A program made the translations under genes and the position numbers. From assembly GCA_029050415.1 (NCBI GenBank), contig JAIDMU010000004.1, positions 1 to 14,997 of the forward strand: a DNA stretch of 14,997 bases. Reading direction: 5' to 3'. The stretch is from Malacoplasma sp. (lineage in GTDB: Bacteria > Bacillota_I > Bacilli_A > Mycoplasmatales > Mycoplasmoidaceae). The first letter of the stretch is position 1. Each line of letters opens with the position of its first letter. Positions 1 through 7,932 of the stretch are shown here, piece by piece. The notes below the pieces were generated by a model. That model was not told the origin of the DNA, did no database searches, and worked only from the letters and a program-made list of their open reading frames with translations.

Positions 1-13
1 AAAACTAAATTAT

Positions 14-19
14 TCCTTT
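14..19 (-). promoter_or_regulatory. Possible Shine-Dalgarno site of a gene starting left of the window
   Basis: Read on the minus strand the bases give AAAGGA followed by about 13 nt to the window edge with no ATG. This resembles the ribosome-binding sites of the other genes here. It suggests that another minus-strand gene begins at or just beyond the left edge. The start codon cannot be seen. Confidence 0.35.
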
Positions 20-56
20 AAATATTCAAAATTAAACATATTTATTTGGGTTTTTC

Positions 57-73
57 TTTTTTTTTTTTTTTTT
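57..73. repeat. 17-bp homopolymeric T run (A17 on the minus strand)
   Basis: An uninterrupted run of 17 T lies left of the terminator of the first gene and upstream, in minus-strand sense, of whatever gene begins just outside the window. Long poly-A tracts in mollicutes are known slippage sites in promoters of phase-variable surface lipoproteins, for example vlp of Mycoplasma hyorhinis. Here the link to a promoter is only an inference, because the gene it would control is not in the window. Confidence 0.9.
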
Positions 74-121
74 GCACTTTTTTAACTATTTTTATAAAAA
101 AAATACATTTAAAATGAGTTT

Positions 122-162
122 TTAAAAAAATAAAAAAGGTAAGAAATTAAATTCTTACCTTT
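122..162 (-). terminator. Rho-independent terminator after the Asn-rich protein gene
   Basis: A perfect 11-bp stem (135-145 with 152-162, arm AAAGGTAAGAA) closes a 6-nt loop. In minus-strand sense it is followed at once by a U-rich stretch (137 down to 122). It sits 20 nt after the stop codon of the 183-1145 gene. Confidence 0.85.
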
Positions 163-182
163 GATTTTATAGATATATAATT

Positions 183-1145
183 TTAATTTTTTTCAGAAAC
201 AATCTCTTTATTTTCAAAAATATCTGATTGATTATTGAATTTATTATTTTGAAAGTTACTAGTAAAATTTGAATAATTACTAGCAGTAGTATTAATATCT
301 TGTTTGTGATCCAAAAAATCTGGTTTAGATTGATTGTTATTTTCTAAACTATTATGATTAAAACTTTCATTTTTAACTAAATTAATATTATTATTGCTAA
401 ATGTATTTTGTTTACTGTTATTAGTAAATGGTTGATTATTAAAACTATTATAATCAGTATGGTTTGGGACAAATTGATTTAAATCTTCTTTTTCTAATTT
501 ATCAAAATTTTGGTTTTGGTTATTTTGTCAGTTATCTTGAGATAAATTATTATTTATTACATTTTCTGCTTTTTTATTACCATTTACAAAACCATTATAA
601 TTTTGGTTCTGATTTAAAATAGTTTCTAAAGTATTTGAAATATATTCATGGTTACTAGCACTTGCAACTGTATAATTTAAATCATTAATTGGTGGATTAA
701 CTTTTTTATCAATTTCTGAAAGTGGAGATATTTTACTAGTTGGAATGTCATCTAAATAAGAATTATTAGATTTTGAATAAGTATTAATTTCTCCTCTTGC
801 TAATCCATTTTTTAAATGGTATTTGCCAAAGTCAAAATCTTGTTTATAAGTGATTTCAATATCTGAACAATCAAAAGCATACTTTAATTCTGAAAAAAGT
901 CTTTTAATAAGTTTTTCTTTATCCTTCATTAAAACTTGAAAAATTACACGATAAACTTTATTATCATCATTTACAAAATTAAAATACTTAAAATCTGTAA
1001 CAGTAAATTTAGAAGCTTCTCTTTTTAAAACTTTAGCTAATATTTGTTCATCATTAATTGTATTTCTAGCAATTTCTGCAAGACTTTTTCTTGAAAAAGA
1101 TAAAACTACCATAAAAGGTACTTTCATTTTCTTTTTTCCAAACAT
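183..1145 (-). CDS. Hypothetical protein with Asn/Gln-rich C-terminal half
   Basis: Not recognised; 320 codons with code 4. The first ~125 residues look globular: a basic start (MFGKKKMK), a hydrophobic strand (PFMVVLSF), then alternating helices and strands. From about residue 130 the composition changes to low complexity dominated by Asn, Ser, Gln and Lys, probably disordered. UGA at 528-530 is read as Trp (Asp-Asn-Trp-Gln); with the standard code the protein would lose its last 115 residues. The ATG at 1145 is chosen because AAGGG lies 7 nt upstream; a TTG at 1169 in the same frame has no such site. There is no signal peptide or membrane segment, so it is presumably cytoplasmic. A -10 box and a terminator on each side suggest its own transcript. 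Function unknown. Confidence 0.8.
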
Positions 1146-1183
1146 AGTATAACCCTTAATTAAAATCAAAATTCTTACTAATA

Positions 1184-1189
1184 ATTATA
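1184..1189 (-). promoter_or_regulatory. Candidate -10 box for the Asn-rich protein gene
   Basis: The minus strand reads TATAAT here, a perfect consensus -10 box about 39 nt upstream of the chosen ATG. No good -35 hexamer lies 16-18 nt further upstream, which is common in mollicute promoters. Its position just after the previous gene's terminator supports it. TATAAT also arises easily by chance in such AT-rich DNA. Confidence 0.5.
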
Positions 1190-1239
1190 ATTTTAGTTTA
1201 ATCATTTTAAAAGGGGTAAAACTAAATAAATGGTATTTT

Positions 1240-1271
1240 TTAATAAAAAAATTGAGTTTTACACTCAATTT
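1240..1271 (-). terminator. Terminator after the AAA-ATPase partner gene
   Basis: A 9-bp stem (1249-1257 with 1263-1271, arm AAATTGAGT) closes a 5-nt loop. In minus-strand sense it is followed by a T-rich run. It lies 5 nt after the stop codon of the 1277-2131 gene and ends the AAA-ATPase transcript. Confidence 0.75.
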
Positions 1272-1276
1272 ATGTC

Positions 1277-2131
1277 TTATTCAACCAAAATTAATGAAGG
1301 ATTTAAATATCTTTCTAAAATTGTTCCAAAATATGGTTCATACTCTTTAAGCATTTGAATATCTTTGTTATACACTGTATTACCATATGCATTTCAGTAT
1401 TGATTAGTTGGATCAATTTCATAAATCATAAACATCATTCTTCTCAAAAAATCAGCACTTTCAAACATTAGTCCTTGACCATTTACATTGACACCATTTC
1501 TAATTTTAACAATTGAAATTCTATAGTAATCAACTTTATTTTCAGTTGTTTTAGAAATGTTACCTAAAGATAAACTTTCAAAATCATAAATTCTAAAATA
1601 ATCCCTAATAATTTTTCGATAATCTTTCCAGTTCATATTTCCACTAACATTAATTAAAATTGTTGCTTTTTTAAAAATGATAGATTTCTCTTTTTGAAAT
1701 GTAAGCATATTATTAGGACTTAAATTATTTAAATAACTTGGAATATGGGGGACACTACCAATAGTACTATATTTTACATACATTTTTTTGTTACTATTAA
1801 CTTTCAATAAACTAACTTTTTCAGAGTTTAATCAAGTTTCATTAATGTATTCTTCAATACTTGGAAATTCAAAAAAATTACTCTTTTTCTCAATAACTCG
1901 GTGTGATGCTAAATTTAATTGTGGAAAAGAAGGTTTTTTTCTTTTGGAATTAAAAATCATTCTATCAATTAAATCAAAGTATTTTTTTCCTGGATATTGT
2001 TTGATAATATCTACAAGTTCTTCAAGATATCATTCATCAATATAAACAACTACTTTTTCATTAATTTTGATAGTAATAACTCTTGATTTTACTAATTCAT
2101 CATTCTTTTTCTTTCTACTAACTCTAGCCAT
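1277..2131 (-). CDS. Unknown protein paired with a MoxR-like ATPase; possible VWA remnant
   Basis: Not securely recognised; 284 codons with several UGA Trp codons. The N-terminus is very basic (MARVSRKKK), followed by a strand/helix region, a Lys/Arg patch near residue 65, and a second half starting with a hydrophobic strand around residues 157-166 (ILINVSGNM). That stretch resembles the first strand and MIDAS loop of a von Willebrand A domain (DxSxS), but Asp161 and Ser165 are both Asn here and the later MIDAS motifs are not visible. The ATG at 2131 has AGGA 8 nt upstream. The gene starts 23 nt after the stop of the AAA+ gene, so the two are surely co-transcribed. MoxR/CbbQ ATPases are commonly encoded next to a VWA protein; that context is the main reason for suggesting VWA. 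The C-terminal fold could equally be unrelated. Confidence 0.75.
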
Positions 2132-2154
2132 AAATTATTCCTAAAAAATAATAA

Positions 2155-3153
2155 CTATTTTTTCACTGGCGGTTTTCCAATTGTTTTTTTAGCAGCTTCT
2201 TTTACAACCTCTGATTCTTTTTTAATAATTACAGGTGAAGTACCACTTTTCATATATCCTTCAATCAGTGAATAAACTCTATCTTTAATTTTAGGTAAAG
2301 CAGTTTTTAAAATTGTCATTTCAAAAGCTTCTTTTCAAGAATGACCAATTGAAATTAATCTTAATCCTAAAATTAAAGATCTTGTTGAACAAATCAAAGG
2401 TAATTTTTCTGAAACTACAATTTTTCTAGCGGCTAAAAATCTGTCTAAATATTGCTTTCCAAAAGCAAAACCTCTTGCAAATCTTTCTTCAAGTTTTTCA
2501 TCATATGGCATCTCTAAAAAGATAAAACGGTCTAATGTTGCAATATCTAATTGTTGTCTTGCAGTATAACCATTTCCAATATCAATTCCATTAGTGTTAC
2601 CAGCACCAATTAATCTAAATCTTTCATGTGCAACAACTCTTCCAATCGGAAAATCTAAAAAACCATTAGCTAAAGCAGCATTTATAGTAATTAAAGCTTC
2701 TGGGTTAGAAGCATCCATTTCATCAAATAAAAATAAACCACCATTTTTAAAACAACGATAGAAATCAGTTTCTATATAATCACCTTTTGCACTTTTATAA
2801 CCTACTAATTTATATGGTTCTAAAACTGCTCCACTAAAATAAAAATCCAATTTTAGTGTTTTAGCAATTTCTTGTGCCATATATGTTTTTCCAGCACCTG
2901 GAACTGAATATAAATAAACATTGAAATTTTTAGCAACTAGTTTTAATACTGTTTCAAATAAAAAATGTTGTTTTTTTGTGTCTTTTAATTCAATGTTTTT
3001 AATATCCATTGAATCTAATGTAGTTCTAAGTTCTTTAGAAGTAATTCCTCTTTCAAGGTGTTGGATGATATCTCTTGATACATCTAACAACTTCTCATCC
3101 ATTAATCTTGACACTTCTTCTCTAATTTGTTTTTTTGTACTAAATAAACTCAT
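2155..3153 (-). CDS. MoxR/CbbQ-like AAA+ ATPase
   Basis: 332 codons. After an ~60-residue helical N-terminus comes a AAA+ domain of the dynein-related/MoxR type. Walker A is SVPGAGKT (residues 83-90, first Gly replaced by Ser). Walker B is LFLFDE (140-145), followed by a sensor-1 Asn in GAGNTNG and an LDRF segment with the likely arginine finger. MoxR, CbbQ, NorQ and CobS ATPases use ATP to remodel or load metal into a partner, usually a VWA protein. The Lys-rich C-terminal tail has one UGA Trp codon (2335-2337) and ends in TAG. The ATG at 3153 is preferred because GAAGTGG precedes it; an in-frame ATG at 3168 has no Shine-Dalgarno site. The gene is followed after 23 nt by its likely partner. 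The substrate cannot be read from the sequence; a phage-derived origin is possible. Confidence 0.85.
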
Positions 3154-3283
3154 ATTTCCACTTCTCATTAAATTAAAAAATCAAAAAACTTAAAATAATT
3201 TTACTTTAAAAGTTTTTAAAAACATATTAAAAACCAATAAAAATTTGTATAAAATAGCAAAAATTTAAATAAAAAATATTTTT

Positions 3284-3862
3284 TTACCTTTTTTCAATCC
3301 TAACCACACCTAAATGTTTTATATTCCGATACTTATTTCTACTATCTAATCCAAAACCTGCTACCCACTGGTTAGGAATTTTTGCACCATATCAATCAAC
3401 TTTTAATAAATCTTTATTATGCATTCTTAGCAAATCATTTTCTTTATTTACTTCTTTTTTAAAAAGAGTACAAATTTTAATGTCTTTAGGTTCAAAATCT
3501 TTAATATAACGATAAACACAATTAAGGGTTTTCCCAGTGTCAATTAATGTATCTATTATTAAAACTCTCTTGTTTTTTATTTCATTTGTACTAATATTTG
3601 CAATTACTTTTAAATTATCTCTTCTTCCTAAGTTTGCATAATCTTCATTAATAACTTTTAAACTTTTAAATATTACATTAAAATCTAAAGTCATTAGTAA
3701 ATAGCCTGCAAATGTAATGCTACCTTCTAATACAGCAATAATAACAATTTCTTCATCATTAAAACTTTTGTAATATGCATTAAGATTATTTGAAATTTTA
3801 TTAATGAAACCAATAATATCATCATATGGATAAATAATTTTTATAAAACAATTTCTAAACAT
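3284..3862 (-). CDS. hpt: Hypoxanthine phosphoribosyltransferase, divergent active site
   Basis: 192 codons, the usual length for bacterial HPRT, a cytosolic enzyme that joins hypoxanthine or guanine to PRPP to give IMP or GMP. Family framework is clear: VLEGS (residues 44-48), LDF at 59-61, the PRPP-loop region VLIIDTLIDTGKTL (100-113), LFKK, and the C-terminal IPNQWVAGFGLD...KYRN..HLGVV block. Departures from the family are notable: the PRPP loop normally has an acidic pair (ED) but reads Asp104-Thr105, the cis-peptide Lys-Gly (VLKGS) is Glu46-Gly47, and the SSY of the flexible loop is not evident. The base Asp108, the purine-stacking aromatic (Trp) and the metal-binding Asp of GLD are kept. 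One UGA Trp codon at 3392-3394 joins the two halves. It starts 21 nt after the purA-like stop with AGG 7 nt upstream, so one operon. It may have reduced or altered activity. Confidence 0.85.
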
Positions 3863-3883
3863 TGAAAAACCTACTAATTAAAT

Positions 3884-5164
3884 TTAATTGTTTTTAATAA
3901 TAGTTTGTGACTGATGAGAACCAACAGAAATAAATCTAACTTTAACTTTTAAAAAAGATTCAATATAAATAATGTATTTTTTTAAATTATCTGGTAAATC
4001 ATCATAACTTTTAATATTTGAAACATCTTGATTTCATCCATCAAATTCAATGTAAATAGGTTCACATTTTTTTAATTCTTCTAAAGAAGAAGGCATGTAA
4101 TTTAGATTTTTTCCATTTTTTTGATATCCAATACAAACCTTTAATTTACCTACATTTGCTAATTCACTAATTGATGTAATTGCTATTTCTGATATTCCAC
4201 TAACTGAAACTACATATTTTAATAGAAACAAATCAAGTCATCCTATTTTTTTAAGTTGTTTTGGGTCACTATTATAGTCTTTTCTTTTTTCTCTTATTAA
4301 TGATAATAAACCTTGATTTTTGATTTCAGTTATAAAACAAGAATCATCATCTCTTACAGAATAAGATTTAATAACTCCTAAAATTCTTTTAAATTTATTA
4401 ATAGCAATTCCTGTTCCTGATGATACTGATACTACTGCATTATCAGCAACAATATTTGGATAATTTCCATAATCAATATCAAGCATTATGCTATCATCAG
4501 CTTCAAAAAGAATTTTATTTTTTCTATCATATGCATAATTTAATAATGCTGAAGTATTGATTAAAAATGGTTTAATTTTTTGTCCTATTTCAAAGTATTG
4601 TTTAGCAACAGAATAAGGATTAAAAATTTGCTTTCCATATTTTATAAACAAAATATTTTTAAACTGTAAATTTTTTTGAATTTTTTGTAGCAATAAATTA
4701 AAGTCAAATAAATCACAAATCCTAATTCCAAGTTTTAAAACTTTATCTGAACTACAAGAATTAATTCCCTTATAAATTATTTCTTTTTTATCATTACCAT
4801 TTAATTCACCAAGAAGTTTATCCATTTCAATATGAAAATTAAAGATTATATGTGATTTGTCTGAAAGATATAAATTATTAGTTAAAACCTGATTATTATT
4901 TAAAAGATTTAATTCTTCTAATAAAATATTTGGATTTACAAATACACCTTGTGATAAAACAATTCTATTTCTTGGATTAAAAATGGCTGAAGGAATAAGA
5001 TTTAACCTAAATAATTTATTGTTAAAACTAAATAAACGATTTGCATTACCACAACCCTGATATCTAACCACATAATCATATTGATTAGATAAAAGATCAA
5101 TAAATTTTTCTTTTTTTTCATCACCAAATTGTGATCCAATTACTAATAATAAATTTTCACTCAT
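3884..5164 (-). CDS. purA: Adenylosuccinate synthetase-like protein, probable pseudoenzyme
   Basis: 426 codons, normal PurA length, and collinear with PurA throughout: GSQFGDE, VVRYQG, LIPSAIF, GDLFD-like CDLFD, LDIDYGNYP, ILGVIKSYS, GWLD, CIGY, EPIY, ISVG. PurA joins IMP and aspartate using GTP. Here the ligand motifs are eroded. GDEGKGK reads GDEKKEK (catalytic Asp15 and Lys18 remain). The catalytic His of NNAGHT is Arg43. The TTGRGIGPAY loop reads KGINSCSS. GAQG is ADDS. The VGAGPFPTE loop is DDDSCFITE. TTGRRRRTGW is PKQLKKIGW. The guanine-binding KLD is SIS. The C-terminal GPDR is GSHQ. UGA codons at 4034-4036 and 4232-4237 region are read as Trp. The frame is intact, arguing against simple decay. 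The ATG at 5164 has AAGGG 12 nt upstream. First gene of the hpt operon, next to a nucleoside importer. It could be a regulatory or scaffolding pseudoenzyme; true PurA activity looks unlikely. Confidence 0.85.
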
Positions 5165-5247
5165 AAAAATAAAATTCCCTTATTTTAAAAACAACACCAA
5201 CAATAATAATTTTACAAATTTTATAATTAATAGATGATTAAATTAAT

Positions 5248-5284
5248 AAAAAACAAAAAAGGCTGTCAACCTTTTTTGTTTTTT
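5248..5284 (-). terminator. Terminator closing the nucleoside ABC transporter operon
   Basis: A 15-bp perfect stem (5248-5262 with 5270-5284) closes a 7-nt loop. In minus-strand sense the CC-T6-G-T6 arm runs into further T-rich DNA. The arm begins inside the stop codon of the second permease. The A/T flanks are symmetric, so it could work in both directions, though all genes here are on the minus strand. Confidence 0.85.
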
Positions 5285-6222
5285 TAACGTTCAGCTTTGT
5301 TAAAATGCTTTCCAGCACTTTTTGGACCAAGTGAAAACCTTCCAAAAATAACCATAACAACAAGAGCACATATAAATGGAATTGTTTTTAATAAATATCC
5401 ATTTTCTAAACTTACACCTAATACATTTTGTACATACACATAAAGTAATGCAAATAATCCACTAATAATAACAACTGGTGAAATTTTTCAAGAACTAATA
5501 ATCAAAATTCCCAAAGCTATATAGCCTAAACCATTTACATCACCTGTAAATGAACTTGTTGATGTATTGTATGCAAATAAGCAACCTGCAAAAGAAGCAA
5601 TTGCTCCAACAATTAAAATTCCCACTCATTTGTATTTATTTACATTAATTCCTTGTGCATCAGCAGCATTTGGGTTTTCACCAATTGATCTGTATCTTAA
5701 TCCAAACTTTGAATACTTCATAAATACAAAAATTCCAACTATGATTAAAATTGCAATCAAAAAACAAATTAATGCTTCAGCATGAAATAATGTATTACTT
5801 TCAATTGCAGTATATTGATACTGACTTTTTAAAGTAGATTGGTTAAAAATGCTTGAAACGTTGTCGCTAATTAATAGTCCAATTCCTGGTGCTAATAAAT
5901 TAATTCCAGTTCCACCAATAACATGGTCACATTTTAATTTAATAACAGCAAAACCAAATAATGCTCCAACTCCAACTCCTAAAATTGATGAAATCAACAT
6001 TGAAAGTAAGAATGTCATTGAAAATGAGAAATTAGCTGGATCTTCACCCATTGCACTAAAAAATACATTGGAAAAAATCATAAAGAATAATGCACCAAAA
6101 ATCATCATTCCATTAATTGCAATGTTAACTATCCCAACTCTTTCAGAAAGATAACCACTTAAAGCAGCTAGCATAACAGCTGGTGCAATCAATAATCAGC
6201 TTGTTAGATGACTCAAATCCAT
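5284..6222 (-). CDS. nupQ: Nucleoside-type ABC transporter permease 2 (NupQ-like)
   Basis: 312 codons, a typical length for this branched-chain-amino-acid-like permease family (BPD_transp_2). It forms half of the membrane channel of a BMP-family nucleoside importer. Near the N-terminus lies the family signature SERVGIVNIAINGMM, where a GIxNIxxxG core is diagnostic. About eight hydrophobic segments follow, including a Gly-rich one (GVGVGALFGFAVI), the HVIGGTGINLLAPG block, and YRSIGENPNAADAQGI, the cytoplasmic loop that contacts the ATPase. The C-terminus is short and basic. UGA Trp codons at 5626-5628 and 6196-6198 join three fragments. The ATG at 6222 follows the stop of the first permease by 1 nt, and a perfect AGGAGG lies 8 nt upstream, inside the end of that gene, so translation is probably coupled. 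Last gene of the transporter operon. Confidence 0.9.
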
Positions 6223-6223
6223 A

Positions 6224-7930
6224 TTAATTACCTCCTGCTTTAAAGTTTCTTTTTTTGTTTTTATTTTTTTTATTTTTATTACCTAACTGTTCAATTAAGG
6301 TATTAATTTCAACAACTTTTTTTGATGTAGCTTCAATTTGACCCAAATTAAATTTTGCTTCACTTGCTCATGTAACTATTTTATTTTTTAAAATTTTTCA
6401 CTCATATCGAACAAAGAAATATTTATTGTTACTTAAATTTAAAGAACTAATACTTTCATAATAATCAATTACTGATAGAACACAATTCTTTTTAAAAGTT
6501 TTTAAAATTTCTTCACGTTTTTCTAAATAAACATATTTCAATTCTTTTTTTGCAAGTTTAATATTTGAATCAAACATTTTTTTGAAAAATCAAATTACTT
6601 TAAAATAAGTTAATAAAACTGCTTTTTTAAATCATGAATTTCCTTCATTAATTTTTGTTGATAAAAAGATTTGTTCTTTTTCTTTGTGAAGTTTACTAAT
6701 TGAAAAAGTGTAGTTTTCAGAAATTTCAAAAATTTCATTTTCAAAATCCATATAAGTTGTTTTATTACACTTACCAAGACTTGCACTCATGATTCATCTT
6801 CATGGTTTGAAATAAGCTAGCAATGTATAAATTGCAACAATATACATAATAATTCCCATAATTAATTGAATTGTATTTGTTGCCAATCCTGCAGGTCCAG
6901 AACCTGCATCTGGGAATGTAAACACAAATGAGACTAATAAAATACCAATTGGATTATTTAATGCAATTAAACCAATTGCGATTCCATCAAATCCTTGTGA
7001 TGGAACAGAAGATAAAGCAGTTCCTCCTTCTGATTGAAAAGTAAGTTTTGGAGACATTTGTGCTGTATAAACTATTACTGCTAACACTCCTGCTAAAACA
7101 CCTGAAATTAAAAATGAAGAAAGTTGTAACATATTTTTGTTGTACCCAAAGTTTTTTGCAGCTGATAAACTATGTCCAACAGTTTTTAATTTATGACCAA
7201 ATACTGTATATTTTAATAACACTCAAACAACTACTATACAAATTAAAGTAATTCCAATTGAAAAACCTCATCCATAATATTGTCCTTCTTGTGTGAAAGT
7301 AAATGAAGAATTTAAAGTTTTTGAAATAAATTGACCATTTCCAAAAGCAACTTCATCTAAAAATAATTTTGTACCATCTGCTGCTTCTGCTTGCATTAAA
7401 ATTGCACCAACAATATATAAAATTATTCAATTTAACAAAATTCCACTAACAACTTCATTAACCTTGCAATAGATTTTTAATAGTCCTGTAACTAATGATA
7501 CAAAAGTTGCACCAATAATCGAAAGAATAACTGTAACAATGACTCCACCTGCTAATTGTTGGGTAGGTAAACTTAAAATTGTAAAGAATGCTAAACTACC
7601 TCCAGCTAACATCTGTCCAGAAATTCCAATGTTAAATATTCCAACTTTCATACAAAAACTAAAAGCTAAAGCTGCAACTATATAAGTACACATTTGTACA
7701 GCAAAGTTTTGTGAATATTGAACATCTTCAAAAACTGCTATAAACATATAAAAGAATGCTTCAGGTCTAGTTCCAGTTGCTGTAATAATAATAAATGACA
7801 ATAGTAATGCAACAATGATAGCTACAATAACTGACAAAATATTTCTTCTTGTAGTTTTTTGTTTAGTTTGATAAACAATTTTATCTAAACTAGTACTGTG
7901 GTTAAAATAAAATTTTTTTAAACTGTTCAT
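6224..7930 (-). CDS. nupP: Nucleoside-type ABC transporter permease 1 (NupP-like) with long hydrophilic tail
   Basis: 568 codons. Residues 1 to ~377 form the permease: a basic cytoplasmic start, hydrophobic helices from about residue 28, the family signature KVGIFNIGISGQMLAGG, the KVNEVVSGILLNW block, a coupling loop (KTVGHSLSAAKNFGYN), and a last membrane helix ending YFKPWRW. It is the partner channel subunit to the downstream NupQ-like protein. After this comes an ~190-residue soluble tail, rich in Lys, Glu and Phe, mostly helical by pattern and ending in an Asn/Lys-rich stretch. Bacillus-type NupP lacks it, so the tail is an added cytoplasmic part; I recall that other mycoplasma homologues are also long, but could not check. 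UGA Trp codons (for example 6800-6802, 7427-7429) are needed throughout. The ATG at 7930 follows the ATPase stop by 2 nt, with AAAGGATG upstream. Confidence 0.88.
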
Positions 7931-7932
7931 AA

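Noticed and set aside
1788..2045. Plus-strand ORFs (here, and at 2921-3193, 5567-5785, 5849-6154, 7048-7251, 10249-10491, 14094-14318)
   Set aside because: All lie antisense inside well-supported minus-strand genes, have no ribosome-binding sites or recognisable motifs, and use composition expected of shadow frames.
3169..3283. Promoter or terminator between hpt and the AAA+ ATPase gene
   Set aside because: Only A/T palindromes such as GTTTTTAAAAAC are present. No GC-containing stem and no clear -10 box, so nothing is called.
3884..5164. PurA-like protein as a PurZ-type 2-aminoadenylosuccinate synthetase
   Set aside because: PurZ enzymes change the catalytic Asp of the GDE loop but keep the other PurA ligand loops. 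Here the Asp is kept and the other loops are lost.
5264..5269. Perfect TTGACA on the minus strand upstream of the purA-like gene, as a -35 box
   Set aside because: It lies in the loop region of the terminator hairpin, and no convincing -10 box is found 16-18 nt downstream (TTAATT or TAATTT only).
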